Shown: positions 28,016 to 37,089, counted from the stretch's first letter. The stretch is DNA of 64,000 bases from Cryobacterium sp. PAMC25264 (GCF_019443325.1 NZ_CP080383.1:1-64000), one strand, 5' to 3'. The notes: generated by a model not told the origin, from the letters alone. Numbers and translations are program-made.

Positions 28016-29002
28016 TTGAAGATCCTCGTTACCGGCGGCGCCGGTTTCATCGGCTCGAACTTTGTTCGCCGCACCCTGCAGGACGCCTACCCGGGCCTGG
28101 AAGGCGCTGAGGTGGTCGTTCTCGACGCCCTCACCTACTTCGGGAACCTGGAGAACCTGGCCCCCGTGGCCGACTCCCCCCGGTACTCCTTCGTGCAGGG
28201 CGACATCCGTGACGGTGCCCTGCTCGACACTCTCTTCCCCGGCCTGGACGCCGTGGTGCACTTCGCTGCGGAGTCCCACGTGGACCGCTCCGTCCGCGAC
28301 GCGTCGATCTTCGTCGAGACCAACGTGCTCGGCACCCAGCAGCTGCTCGACGCGGCGCTGCGCAACGACCTGCCCCGGTTCGTGCACGTGTCCACCGACG
28401 AGGTCTACGGCTCCATCGCCGAGGGCTCCTGGAACGAAGAACGCGCCCTCGAGCCCAACTCCCCGTACTCCGCGTCGAAGGCCGGAAGCGACCTGCTCGC
28501 CCGCAGCTACCACCGCACCCACGGCCTGAACGTGTCGATCACCCGCTGCTCGAACAACTACGGCCCGTACCACTTCCCCGAGAAGGTCATCCCGCTGTTC
28601 GTGACCAACCTCATCGACGACCTGCACGTTCCCCTCTACGGCGAGGGCAACAACATCCGCGACTGGCTGCACGTGGACGACCACACCCGCGCCATCGCCA
28701 TGGTTCTGGTCAACGGCCGCGCAGGCGAGATCTACAACATCGGCGGCGGCACCGAGCTGACCAACGTCGAGCTCACCCAGCTGCTCCTCGACGCCACCGG
28801 TAAGGACTGGTCCTACGTCGACCGCGTCGCCGACCGCCTCGGCCACGACCTGCGCTACTCCGTGGACATCTCGAAGATCCAGGCCGAACTCGGCTACTCT
28901 CCCGAGGCGCCCTTCGCCCAGGGCCTGGCCGACGTCGTGCAGTGGTACCGCGGCAGCCGCTCCTGGTGGGAACCGCTCAAAGCCCGCGCGGCGCTGAGCT
29001 AG
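28016..29002 (+). CDS. rfbB: dTDP-glucose 4,6-dehydratase
   Basis: 328 residues from a TTG at 28016 (KILVTGGAGFIGSNF) behind AAAGAAGGG; the frame is open further upstream but those residues do not match the family. NAD-binding GGAGFIG, HFAAESHVDRS, the STDEVYGS block with the catalytic Thr-Asp-Glu, YSASKAG (Tyr and Lys near 150-154) and TRCSNNYGPYHFPEK are all present. Makes dTDP-4-keto-6-deoxyglucose, precursor of rhamnose and other deoxysugars. The other dTDP-rhamnose genes are not in this window. The 200 bases before it contain no gene I can support. It returns to the high GC of the chromosome. Confidence 0.96.
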   Translation: MKILVTGGAGFIGSNFVRRTLQDAYPGLEGAEVVVLDALTYFGNLENLAPVADSPRYSFVQGDIRDGALLDTLFPGLDAVVHFAAESHVDRSVRDASIFVETNVLGTQQLLDAALRNDLPRFVHVSTDEVYGSIAEGSWNEERALEPNSPYSASKAGSDLLARSYHRTHGLNVSITRCSNNYGPYHFPEKVIPLFVTNLIDDLHVPLYGEGNNIRDWLHVDDHTRAIAMVLVNGRAGEIYNIGGGTELTNVELTQLLLDATGKDWSYVDRVADRLGHDLRYSVDISKIQAELGYSPEAPFAQGLADVVQWYRGSRSWWEPLKARAALS

Positions 29003-29123
29003 CAGCCGATAGCCGAAGCGCATACCGTTTGCGCTGTCGGGCGGTTGCAGTGGGCGGGTTCGAAGACCTGGACGGTAGCGTTGACCTAGCTTCGCACCCG
29101 ATGCACACCAGAACGGACCCAGA

Positions 29124-30920
29124 ATGTCACATTCCCACGCTCGCACTCGGCGATCCCGACCGGTTCGGCGCAGGCGACGTGTGGCTGTGTGGGTCATCTG
29201 CAGCGCGGTCATTCTTGTCTTGGGTGCGGTTGCCTGGGTGGGCTCGCGGGCGTTGATGGCGAAGAGCGAACTGGAGAGCGCAATTCCGTTGGCGAGCGCT
29301 GTGCAAGACCAAGTGGTGGCAGGGCAGAGTGCGGAGGCAGGTGGCTCTGCGGATCAGCTGGTGAAGCATGCAGTGCGGGCCGCCGACCTCACCAGCGACC
29401 CCATCTGGCGGGCATTCGAAGTGATTCCCGCACTCGGCCAGAACCTGTCGGCGGTGCGCCAACTGGCGGCAGTCGTGGAAAACATCGCCACGGGCGCGGT
29501 CGCGCCGCTGACAGAGGCTGCTGGATCCATCGATATCGAGGCGTTCAAGCCGACAGACGGAGCTATCAACGTGCAGCCTATGGTGGATGCCCAGCCCAGT
29601 GTGGCCCGGGCCGCGTCAGCCTTGTCGACGGCCCAGACGGATATTTCTGCGATCAACTCTGCGAACAGCATTGGTCAGGTCAGCGACGCAGTGAATCAAC
29701 TTCGCGAGGTCGTTGACGGTGCTGCTCTGAGCATCGACTCCGTGGACCGCGCAGTGCGCCTTCTGCCCTCAATCCTGGGGGTCGCTGGCCCTCGCGACTA
29801 CCTGGTGCTGTTCCAGAACCCCGCAGAGCTGCGTTCGACAGGTGGCATTTCCGGAGCGGTCGCGCTGCTGCACACGGACGGCGGTCAAATCTCGCTGGCT
29901 CAACAGGTGTCGAGCGCCGAATTTAAGCATTTTGACTCACCGGTGCTGGAATTACCCACGGAGACGCGCGGCATCTACGGTGACATCACGGGCCGTTTCA
30001 TCCAAGACGTGAATCTCACGCCCGACTTCACCCAGTCCGCGAAACTCGCCCAAGAAATGTGGCGCCTGCAATTCGGCCAGGACGTGGCCGGGGTGTTGTC
30101 CATCGATCCGGTCGCTCTCAGCTACCTATTGCGGGCCACGGGTCCGATCACGCTTCCGACGGGCGATGTCATGTCTTCGGAAAACGCCGTGCAGTTGCTG
30201 TTGTCAGATGTATATGCGCGCTACCCCGATACTGATGACCAGGACGCGTTCTTCGCGTCAGCGGCAGGGTCAGTGTTCGCCGCAGTGGCCGGTGGAAGTG
30301 CCGACCCCCTAACGCTTGTGCAGGCTCTGGCCCGTGCGGGCAGTGAACATCGTGTTCTCGTGTGGAGTGCGGACGATACGGAACAGAGCATTCTGGCCGA
30401 TACCACCCTGGCGGGTGGGCTGCCGATCAGTAGTGCAGACACTGAGCGGTTCGGGCTCTACTTCAATGACGCGACGGGCGCCAAGATGGGACCTTTTTTG
30501 GACGTGCAAACGGCGGTCGGGCAAACGATATGCCGTAACGACCGTCGGCCCAATTACGCGGTTGACGTCATACTCACCAACACTGCGCCCGCAGACGCCG
30601 CGACGGCGCTGCCCGGATATGTAACCGCGGAAGGAAACTTCGGCGTGCCCCCAGGAAGCGTCAAGACGATCGTGTCGGTCTACGGCGCACCCGATATGGA
30701 CAATCTCGGACTTACCCGGGACGGTGTGCCTGTCGGCTACCACCCGGCGACAGATAGCGGCTACCCGGTAAGCGGAATCGCCATCGAACTCGCGCCGGGC
30801 GAAACCACGACCATTCGATTCAACTGGTTGGGCGGCAGCGCCGCAAAAAAGACCCAGGAGCTACAAATGACACCCGTTATTCACAGGAATGAAACAAGAA
30901 AACTGGAAATAGCCTGTTAA
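29124..30920 (+). CDS. DUF4012 domain-containing membrane-anchored protein
   Basis: 598 residues. Arg-rich N-terminus (HARTRRSRPVRRRRR), one membrane helix at about 21-43, then a long extracytoplasmic region. Central PRDYLVLFQNPAELRSTGGISG at about 225-245 (quoted in part) is the characteristic block of DUF4012 proteins, found beside polysaccharide and rhamnose genes in actinobacteria. A Cys pair-like end (ICRNDRRPNY and the final IAC) may form a disulfide. The biochemical role is not known; location suggests assembly or attachment of the exported glycan. The region 30921-31017 after it has a small GC hairpin (TGCCCCATTCGGGGCA) that may end transcription. Confidence 0.88.
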   Translation: MSHSHARTRRSRPVRRRRRVAVWVICSAVILVLGAVAWVGSRALMAKSELESAIPLASAVQDQVVAGQSAEAGGSADQLVKHAVRAADLTSDPIWRAFEVIPALGQNLSAVRQLAAVVENIATGAVAPLTEAAGSIDIEAFKPTDGAINVQPMVDAQPSVARAASALSTAQTDISAINSANSIGQVSDAVNQLREVVDGAALSIDSVDRAVRLLPSILGVAGPRDYLVLFQNPAELRSTGGISGAVALLHTDGGQISLAQQVSSAEFKHFDSPVLELPTETRGIYGDITGRFIQDVNLTPDFTQSAKLAQEMWRLQFGQDVAGVLSIDPVALSYLLRATGPITLPTGDVMSSENAVQLLLSDVYARYPDTDDQDAFFASAAGSVFAAVAGGSADPLTLVQALARAGSEHRVLVWSADDTEQSILADTTLAGGLPISSADTERFGLYFNDATGAKMGPFLDVQTAVGQTICRNDRRPNYAVDVILTNTAPADAATALPGYVTAEGNFGVPPGSVKTIVSVYGAPDMDNLGLTRDGVPVGYHPATDSGYPVSGIAIELAPGETTTIRFNWLGGSAAKKTQELQMTPVIHRNETRKLEIAC

Positions 30921-31017
30921 CGTGCCCTAGTCTAGAAAAAGCCTCATTCGAGGTCTGCCCCATTCGGGGCACGCCAGTGTCGGCAAATACGTTCTAAATC
31001 CAGCAGGGGGTACCACC

Positions 31018-31565
31018 ATGGCAAAAAGACCTTTGCGACTATCGCACTCGCGGTTCTCGCAGTCTTCGCAGTTCCGGCCGCAGCTAACGCTGCCGGCTAC
31101 GTCCCGGAGAGCAACGTTGTTGTCTCTGGCACCGTCGCACCGGGAGCAACGGTCGCCGTTGCTTTCACCGACGGATCCTTCACTCCCGGCGAAACGGTTT
31201 CGTTCGCTGTCACCGGGTCTGGTACCGCCACCCTCTCTGTCGTCAAGGCCGCCACGGTCTCGCTCACCAAGTCAGCAACGGGTGCGGGCGCCGCCAGCGT
31301 TAACGTTGTGCTTCCGGCCGACGCGACGGGCACCTACACAACGACCGCCACCGGCCTGACCTCTGGTACCGTCGGCACCGCAGCCATTAGCCTCGCTGCA
31401 GCAGACTCCGCCGCAGGCTCAGGCTCGTCCGCTAACGGCGGACTTGCCAGCACTGGCTACGACGCACCGATGCTCGCCATCTGGGGTGCCGCCGGAGCAC
31501 TGCTGCTCGGTGTGGCGCTGACGGTCGCACTGACCGTTGTGCGCCGCCAGCGCGCCAACGCATAA
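31018..31565 (+). pseudogene. Small wall-anchored surface protein, start separated from body by a frameshift
   Basis: The ATG at 31018 has a good AGGGGG site 7 bases upstream, but its frame gives an Arg/Ser/Pro-rich product with no coding character. The next frame, entered by adding one A to the run of five at 31023-31027, reads MAKKTFATIALAVLAVFAVP, a clear signal peptide ending near AANAAGY. A Thr/Val/Ala-rich domain follows, then a C-terminal sorting signal: LASTG, a hydrophobic helix and VVRRQRANA. The restored protein would be about 182 residues. No alternative start exists in the second frame. Either the poly-A tract is a slippage switch or one base was lost in sequencing. A strong hairpin follows at 31631. 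Confidence 0.78.
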
Positions 31566-31630
31566 TCGCCCCAACAGGCTAGAGGCACCACCTTCCGACA
31601 CTGTGTGTGGTAGCTAGTCAGCAAAACAGA

Positions 31631-31660
31631 AGGCCCCGAACATTATGTTCGGGGCCTTCT
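31631..31660 (+). terminator. Hairpin after the small surface protein
   Basis: GGCCCCGAAC, a five-base loop, GTTCGGGGCC and then TTCT: a perfect 10-base-pair stem lying between the small surface protein and the UDP-glucose dehydrogenase gene. The U-tract is short, so termination strength is uncertain. Confidence 0.7.
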
Positions 31661-31731
31661 GTGTGTTCCGCGGACGCTTGAGTAGGCAAGTTGCACTGTC
31701 CCGGTATGCTCTGATGCATGGGCGCAATCGA

Positions 31732-33045
31732 ATGAAAATTTCAGTTATCGGCTGCGGATATCTCGGCGCAGTTCACGCCTCGGCAATGGCCGAATTGGGC
31801 CACGAGGTCGTCGGCATCGACGTGGACGTCGACAAGATTCGGGCTCTTGCAGAGGGAATCACGCCATTCTACGAACCTGGCCTTCCCGAGGTGCTGTCGT
31901 CTGCACTTGCATCCGGTCGTTTGCGTTTTAGCGCGGACATTGCGGATGCCCGTGGTTCAGCCGTGCATTTCATCGCCGTGGGCACTCCGCAAAAGGCGGG
32001 CAGCAACGCTGCAGACCTGCGATTCGTGGACGCCGCTTTACACGCACTGATACCACACCTGCAGAAGGGCGACCTGGTCGTCGGAAAGAGTACGGTACCC
32101 GTCGGTACCGCTGCGCGCCTCGCTGAGGTGCTTTCTTCGTCCGGAAGCGGAGCCATATTGGCGTGGAACCCCGAATTCCTCCGTGAGGGGTTCGCCGTGC
32201 AGGACACGATTGCCCCCGATCGTTTGGTGTACGGCGTTGCGGCCGGGGAAGATGGGCGCCGGGCGACTGCGCAGCTCAACGAGGTCTACGCCACCGCGAT
32301 TGAGGCCGAGACCCCTTTGGTCGTCACTGATTACGCCACAGCTGAACTCGTCAAGGTCGCCGCTAACGCGTTCCTCGCGACCAAGATCAGCTTCATCAAT
32401 GCGATGGCGGAAATCGCGGAGGTTTCGGGTGCAGACGTGACCCAGCTCGCTGACGCGATCGGCTACGACAGCCGCATCGGTCGACGATTTCTCAACGCAG
32501 GTGTGGGGTTCGGCGGAGGGTGCCTTCCCAAAGACATCCGTGCCTTCACCGCACGAGCCGAAGAGCTTGGTCGTGGCGAGTCGGTTGCTTTCCTGAAAGA
32601 AGTGGACGCCATCAACCTGCGGCGGCGTCAGCGTGTTGTCGACCTCACTGTGGCTGCGTTGGGCCGCTCCGTGCACAACGCCAAGGTCGCAGTATTAGGG
32701 CTGAGCTTCAAGCCGCACTCCGATGACGTGCGGGACTCACCAGCTCTGGACGTCGCCGTGCAGCTGAGAGGCCTTGGTTCTGACGTAATGGCAACTGATC
32801 CCCAAGCCATTGAGAATTCACGTTTGCGTCACCCGCAGATCACGTATTCCACAGACATCGAGGAGACTCTTCGCGGTGCCGACGCGGTGGTCCTCGTCAC
32901 CGAGTGGCCCGAATTCAAGTCAATAGACCCAGTCTGGGCAGCCGGACTCGTGAATTCGCGCACCATCATCGACGGGCGCAATACGCTGGACGCGGCAGCA
33001 TGGCGAGACGCCGGCTGGAACTACTACGGATTGGGCCGACCCTAA
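31732..33045 (+). CDS. UDP-glucose 6-dehydrogenase
   Basis: 437 residues from ATG 31732 (MKISVIGCGYLGAVHASA); an ATG 18 bases upstream is an alternative. Oxidises UDP-glucose to UDP-glucuronate with two NAD+. Visible features: N-terminal GCGYLGAVHA nucleotide fold, KSTVPVGTAARL, NPEFLREGFAV, LVKVAANAFLATKISFINAM and the catalytic Cys264 in GFGGGCLPKD, then LGLSFKPHSDDVRDSP in the C-terminal domain. The exported polysaccharide is thus expected to contain glucuronic acid. The next gene starts directly at the following base. Confidence 0.95.
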   Translation: MKISVIGCGYLGAVHASAMAELGHEVVGIDVDVDKIRALAEGITPFYEPGLPEVLSSALASGRLRFSADIADARGSAVHFIAVGTPQKAGSNAADLRFVDAALHALIPHLQKGDLVVGKSTVPVGTAARLAEVLSSSGSGAILAWNPEFLREGFAVQDTIAPDRLVYGVAAGEDGRRATAQLNEVYATAIEAETPLVVTDYATAELVKVAANAFLATKISFINAMAEIAEVSGADVTQLADAIGYDSRIGRRFLNAGVGFGGGCLPKDIRAFTARAEELGRGESVAFLKEVDAINLRRRQRVVDLTVAALGRSVHNAKVAVLGLSFKPHSDDVRDSPALDVAVQLRGLGSDVMATDPQAIENSRLRHPQITYSTDIEETLRGADAVVLVTEWPEFKSIDPVWAAGLVNSRTIIDGRNTLDAAAWRDAGWNYYGLGRP

Positions 33046-33813
33046 ATGGCATTGCAAGACCCCCGCTTAGTCGCTTTTGACCTCGATGACACCCTGGCTC
33101 CCTCGAAGTCACCCATCGATCAGCGCATGGCGACGTTGCTGGTGAGGCTGCTGGAGGTGGCAGAGGTGTGCGTCATCTCGGGCGGACAGTTCGCGCAGTT
33201 CTCCATGCAGGTCATCGATAACCTGGCCGGGGTTGACGACAGCGCACTCGCGCGCTTGCACCTCATGCCCACCTGCGGTACTCAGTACTACCGCCACCAG
33301 TCTGGGGACTGGGAGCAGGTCTACGCCGAGAACCTCACCGATGACCAGAAACAACGCGCCCTCGCCGCAGTGGAGACGACGGCTCGTGAGCTGGGCTATT
33401 GGGAGACCGAGACGTGGGGGCCCATCCTTGAGGACCGGGGCTCCCAAATCACCTTTTCGGCCTTGGGCCAGGCGGCTCCCGTAGCGTCAAAGACAAAGTG
33501 GGATGCTGACGGTGCAAAGAAGACGGCGTTGCGGGAGGCTGTTCAGGCTTTGCTGCCCGATCTGGAGGTTCGCTCCGGCGGATCGACATCCGTGGACATC
33601 ACCCGCCGGGGGATCGATAAGGCGTACGGTATGACCCGCCTGGCCGAACTCACCGGGATTCCGCTGGCAGACATGCTCTTCATCGGGGATCGACTCGACG
33701 AAAACGGCAACGACTATCCCGTGAAGGCACTCGGTGTCGACTGCGTTGCCGTCGAGAATTGGGAAGACACGGCGTCGGTGCTGGACGACCTGATCCCCAC
33801 TCTCGTCCCTTAG
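33046..33813 (+). CDS. HAD-IIB hydrolase, phosphomannomutase-like
   Basis: 255 residues, starting immediately after the dehydrogenase stop. HAD motif I is DLDDTLAPSK (residues 11-20), motif II VISGG near 44, and motif IV GDRLDENGNDY near 210. The C2-type cap with RGSQITFSALGQ and SGGSTSVDITRRGIDKAYG resembles eukaryotic-type phosphomannomutases (PMM/SPP group). It may supply mannose-1-phosphate for GDP-mannose, or act as a sugar phosphatase; motif reading alone does not decide. Its position at the end of the polysaccharide locus supports a sugar-precursor role. Confidence 0.88.
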   Translation: MALQDPRLVAFDLDDTLAPSKSPIDQRMATLLVRLLEVAEVCVISGGQFAQFSMQVIDNLAGVDDSALARLHLMPTCGTQYYRHQSGDWEQVYAENLTDDQKQRALAAVETTARELGYWETETWGPILEDRGSQITFSALGQAAPVASKTKWDADGAKKTALREAVQALLPDLEVRSGGSTSVDITRRGIDKAYGMTRLAELTGIPLADMLFIGDRLDENGNDYPVKALGVDCVAVENWEDTASVLDDLIPTLVP

Positions 33814-33898
33814 GACGTCGCTGCGATATTGAGGCCTTGCCTTCAGCTCGTACTCGTGTGTTTATGTACGCACACACTGTACGACTGGAGGCAACCCG

Positions 33899-34048
33899 AT
33901 GCCCAATGTCCTGACTGCCCTATCACCGCGCTCGCTCTTCCTGCGTCGCGGTCGACGTTGCCGCCAATGCGGATCGCCGATCGCCGATCGCGAACGCTAC
34001 TGGTGCTCCGACGAATGTGAGGAGTACTGGGTGGATGACTGTCTGTAG
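33899..34048 (+). CDS. Small zinc-ribbon-like protein, unknown
   Basis: 49 residues with ATG at 33899 and a strong GGAGG site 8 bases upstream. The N-terminal 20 residues are basic; then CRQCGSPIADRERYWCSDEC forms a CxxC-x11-CxxxC pattern that could bind one zinc, followed by EEYWVDDCL. Similar short Cys-rich proteins occur in Microbacteriaceae, but I do not recognise a named family. The 19-base leader and start (GGAGGCAACCCGATGCCCA) are identical to those of the LCP gene at 34783. Convergent with the lipoprotein gene two bases away. Confidence 0.72.
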   Translation: MPNVLTALSPRSLFLRRGRRCRQCGSPIADRERYWCSDECEEYWVDDCL

Positions 34049-34050
34049 GA

Positions 34051-34428
34051 CTATTCGCCGTTGAGGTCTGCGGTAACTCGAGCGCTCTGATCAGGGCAGT
34101 TCTTGGCCGCGGACTGCTCGAGCACGCGGTGGGCCAGTTCCACGCGTGATTCCTCGGAGAGTCCCTCGGTGGCGTAGGTAGCAAGCACCTTGTCGACGGC
34201 GGCGTTGAGGTCGATGTCGGGGTGCTCGGCGAGGTTGGTACAGACAACCTGGCTGTAGAGGTTCACCATGGTCTTGGTCTGCTTGTCGAGCAGCTGCGGT
34301 TCCGTAAGTGCCGTCGGCGTCGGCGTTGCCGTCGCCGTGGGGGTTGCCGTGACCGCGGGCTCTGGGGCGGAGCACCCTGCGAGAAGGATGGCGCCGAGGA
34401 GAACGGTGACTGGGGCTTGAAGACGCAT
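34051..34428 (-). CDS. Small lipoprotein, unknown function
   Basis: 125 residues from the ATG at 34428: MRLQAPVTVLLGAILLAGCS is a lipoprotein signal peptide with lipobox LAGC. A Thr/Pro-rich spacer (TATPTATATPTPTA) leads to an alpha-helical domain with a likely disulfide between VVCTNLAEHPD and KNCPDQSA. Upstream in-frame ATG codons would place charged residues before the signal peptide and are rejected. Function is not recognisable. Confidence 0.75.
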   Translation of the reverse strand: MRLQAPVTVLLGAILLAGCSAPEPAVTATPTATATPTPTALTEPQLLDKQTKTMVNLYSQVVCTNLAEHPDIDLNAAVDKVLATYATEGLSEESRVELAHRVLEQSAAKNCPDQSARVTADLNGE

Positions 34429-34481
34429 TCCGTGAGCATACCCAGTGTGGGATGCGAATTCACCCGTGGCCTCGGCCGGGT

Positions 34482-34631
34482 TCACATGGTGCGGATGGCG
34501 TAGAGGGCCAGAGCGGCCACCACAACCGCGGCGATAGTGACGAGGATCACGCGGGCGGCTAGCATCCCCGCGCTGTGTTCGTGCCGTCGGTACCAGCGGC
34601 GAATCCGACGAGTCCGTCGGCGGATTCCCAT
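34482..34631 (-). CDS. Small basic single-span membrane protein
   Basis: 49 residues from the ATG at 34631 (MGIRRRTRRIRRWYRRHEHS), with a further in-frame ATG 36 bases upstream. An extremely Arg-rich N-terminus is followed by one hydrophobic helix (ARVILVTIAAVVVAALALYA) and IRTM. No family recognised. Coding status rests only on the charge/hydrophobic pattern and on the tight spacing to the lipoprotein gene. Confidence 0.5.
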   Translation of the reverse strand: MGIRRRTRRIRRWYRRHEHSAGMLAARVILVTIAAVVVAALALYAIRTM

Positions 34632-34782
34632 GCGGCCCAACCTAACGGACGGTGACTTCAAATGCACCCCGAATGAGGACCCCCAGTTCGGGTGTAGGTG
34701 AAAAGGGGGACACTAGCCCGGTCTGAACCGGCGGTCTATGGTGTGCGCACCGCATCCCGACTGTTCCGCAGGAGGCAACCCG

Positions 34783-35817
34783 ATGCCCACAGTGCCCGCA
34801 GTGCAACCCGCCCCGGTGCGACATGAAGCGCCGCCCGCCCGCCGGCGGGTCTGGCACATCGTGTTCCTGGTCTTCGGGGTCGTCGCCGTGGTGGTGTTCG
34901 CGGTGGCGGGTGTCACGGTCTTCAACCTCACCCGCAGCTTCGATGCGGTCGAGAAGATCCCGGATGCGTTCCCGGCCGCGAGCGTGGACCGGCCGCCGGT
35001 CTCCACGGGAACCGCGGCCACGGCGCTGAACTTCCTGCTGCTCGGCTCCGACTCCCGCGGCGACAGCACCGGCTCGATCGCGAACATCAGCGGGCAGCGC
35101 TCCGACACCATCGTGATCCTGCACATTCCCGCCGACCGCGCCGGCCTGTCAGTGATGTCGATACCCCGCGACAGCTGGCTCGAGATCCCCGGTTATGGGG
35201 AGGCCAAGGTGAACGCGGCACTGTCGTATGGCGGAGTACCGTTGGCGGTGCAGACCGTGGAGGGCCTGATCGGGGCGCGCATCGACCATGTGGCGGTGGT
35301 GGACTTCGCCGGTTTCAAGGCTGTGACGGATGCGCTCGGCGGTGTCGACATCGACAACCCAATCGCCTTTGACTCGTACCATCTCGCCGGCCACGTCTTC
35401 CCGCAGGGCGTGCAACACCTCGACGGCACCGAGGCTCTGGCCTTTGCCCGGGAACGCTACGCCTTCACCGACGGTGACTTCCAGCGGGTGCGTAACCAGC
35501 AGTTGCTCATCCGGGCCCTGCTCAGCGGTGTGATGCACAAGTCCACCCTGACCGACCCGGGCAGCATGGGGGCGGTCATCGGGGCGGTCACGCCTCATCT
35601 GGCGATCGACGACAAGCTGTCCTCCGCCGACCTCGTGGCTCTCGGCGTGGAGCTGCGTGACGTGCGGGCGGACGACGTGTCGTTCTTCACCATTCCCACC
35701 GCCGGAACGGGCACAGCAGACGATGGTCAGTCGATTGTCAACCTGGACTGGACGGCCCTCCCCTCGGTACAGGACGCCTTCCGCGCGGATACCGTCGGAG
35801 CGCTGGCGCAGCAGTAG
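34783..35817 (+). CDS. LytR-CpsA-Psr (LCP) family glycopolymer transferase
   Basis: 344 residues from ATG 34783 with GGAGG upstream. A single membrane helix at about 25-47 anchors an extracytoplasmic LCP domain: NFLLLGSDSRGDS near 86, RSDTIVILHI, SVMSIPRDSWLEIPGYG, KVNAALSYGG, LGGVDIDNPIAF, LDGTEALAFARERY and DFQRVRNQQ. The conserved Arg and Asp residues for pyrophosphate-lipid binding are in place. LCP enzymes attach polyprenyl-linked glycopolymers to peptidoglycan, so this may anchor the polysaccharide made by the locus upstream or a teichoic-type polymer. Confidence 0.94.
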   Translation: MPTVPAVQPAPVRHEAPPARRRVWHIVFLVFGVVAVVVFAVAGVTVFNLTRSFDAVEKIPDAFPAASVDRPPVSTGTAATALNFLLLGSDSRGDSTGSIANISGQRSDTIVILHIPADRAGLSVMSIPRDSWLEIPGYGEAKVNAALSYGGVPLAVQTVEGLIGARIDHVAVVDFAGFKAVTDALGGVDIDNPIAFDSYHLAGHVFPQGVQHLDGTEALAFARERYAFTDGDFQRVRNQQLLIRALLSGVMHKSTLTDPGSMGAVIGAVTPHLAIDDKLSSADLVALGVELRDVRADDVSFFTIPTAGTGTADDGQSIVNLDWTALPSVQDAFRADTVGALAQQ

Positions 35818-35829
35818 GTTGCGGGCTGA

Positions 35830-36489
35830 CTAGGTCAGGTAGCCGTCTTCGGCAGCGCGGCGGATGAGATCCCCCCGCCGACTGGCCGGCCTGCCGACCT
35901 TGGCGTACTTCTCACGTACCCGGCGGAGGTACGTCTTGGCGGTCTCGTATTGCACTCCCATGTGCTCGGCCACATTCCTGGTGGTGTGGCCAGCCGAGTA
36001 GAGACGGAAGGCAGTGACTTCTCCAGGGCTCAGGAGGGGCGGTAATGGCCGCTGTGCACCTCGTGGGGGTGCGGGAAGGGGTTCCAGCGCCTCCAGGCGT
36101 GACGGGCGACCCATGACCGCGCGGGCCGCCTCCATGAATTGAGCCATCGAGAGATCCTTGGTGAGGTAGCCCGTGGCCCCGGCGAGACGGGCACGGTCGT
36201 GAACCTTCCAACTGTCGACGTTGCTGACCACGACCACGTTGGCGCCGGCTGCCCTGCACGTGCGCACCCGAGCTTCGATAGACACCGGTCCGGCGATGTG
36301 GTCGTCCAGGACCACCAGGTCGGCAGGGAAGTTGGGATGGTGCACGAAGTCCGCCCAGGTGGTCGCGGTGAGGACCAAATCAAAGTCCGGCGCGTGCTGT
36401 CCGATCCACGCGCCCATGCCGTCCAGCAGTAGTTCATGGGTGTCCAGAAGGCCAAGCCGGATCGGTGCGGTGTCGTCACGCGTGGTCAC
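35830..36489 (-). CDS. LuxR-family response regulator with atypical receiver
   Basis: 219 residues, GTG start at 36489. The receiver has the phospho-acceptor region LVVLDDHIAG and Lys in YLTKDLS, but the N-terminal acidic pair is reduced: GLLDTHEL has Asp-Thr where DD is usual, which would weaken magnesium binding. The LuxR-type output domain (LSPGEVTAFRLYSAG ... AKTYLRRVREKYAKVGRPA) is related to that of the regulator at 5634. No sensor gene is adjacent, so it is an orphan. It is convergent with the LCP gene. Confidence 0.85.
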   Translation of the reverse strand: MTTRDDTAPIRLGLLDTHELLLDGMGAWIGQHAPDFDLVLTATTWADFVHHPNFPADLVVLDDHIAGPVSIEARVRTCRAAGANVVVVSNVDSWKVHDRARLAGATGYLTKDLSMAQFMEAARAVMGRPSRLEALEPLPAPPRGAQRPLPPLLSPGEVTAFRLYSAGHTTRNVAEHMGVQYETAKTYLRRVREKYAKVGRPASRRGDLIRRAAEDGYLT

Positions 36490-36606
36490 AGAGGAATCTC
36501 ACAGTCAGGTTGGCGGCAGAGGGTTCATGGCGGCCCTGAGAGGTGGAGAGCTAGGAGGCGGGTCCGAGGTGCCCACCACTGAGTCCCGGAGGACCAGCCT
36601 ACGCGC

Positions 36607-37089
36607 TCACGTCGTCTGTGATCCTGCCTTGTAGACGAGAGCGGGGGAGCGGGAGCCGATCGCGGCGAGCAGCACCAGCGCCAGCAGTGCACCGAGCAGG
36701 GACCCGGAGGTGTTGGCGATCACATCCATGACGGTGGCGTAGCGAGAGGGTAGGAAGACCAGCTGCCCCAGCTCGGTGACGCTGCTGGCGACCAAGCCCG
36801 CCAGAACGGCCATCCACCATCGTGCACTGCCGAGAAGAATCACACCGAGCAGCCCGACCGGCACGAACAACGCAATGTTGGCGGTGAATTCCACGAGCCC
36901 GTAGTTGAACCACGTCGGCACGCCGTGCGCATGCAGGTGGGCCAGGACGGTCGTGATGGGGCGGTGCGCACCTCGGTCCACCGGGGTGGGCCAAAATGCG
37001 ATGAGAGCAAGAGCCACCAGGTACGCAGCTGCGAGGACAAGGGCGCCGCGCCGCAGGGCGTGAGGTGCGCGCCGGCTGTCAGTGCTCAT
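36607..37089 (-). CDS. VanZ family membrane protein
   Basis: 160 residues from ATG 37089 with GGAGGGAG upstream. Four membrane segments; the ALIAFWPTPVDRG start, FTANIALFVPVGLLGVIL (NxxxFxPxG) and SSVTELGQLVFLPSRYATVMDVIANTSG (cut here by the loop) pattern are typical of VanZ-like proteins. The molecular role of the family is unsettled; some members affect teicoplanin resistance. About 117 bases without a gene separate it from the regulator downstream. Confidence 0.88.
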   Translation of the reverse strand: MSTDSRRAPHALRRGALVLAAAYLVALALIAFWPTPVDRGAHRPITTVLAHLHAHGVPTWFNYGLVEFTANIALFVPVGLLGVILLGSARWWMAVLAGLVASSVTELGQLVFLPSRYATVMDVIANTSGSLLGALLALVLLAAIGSRSPALVYKAGSQTT

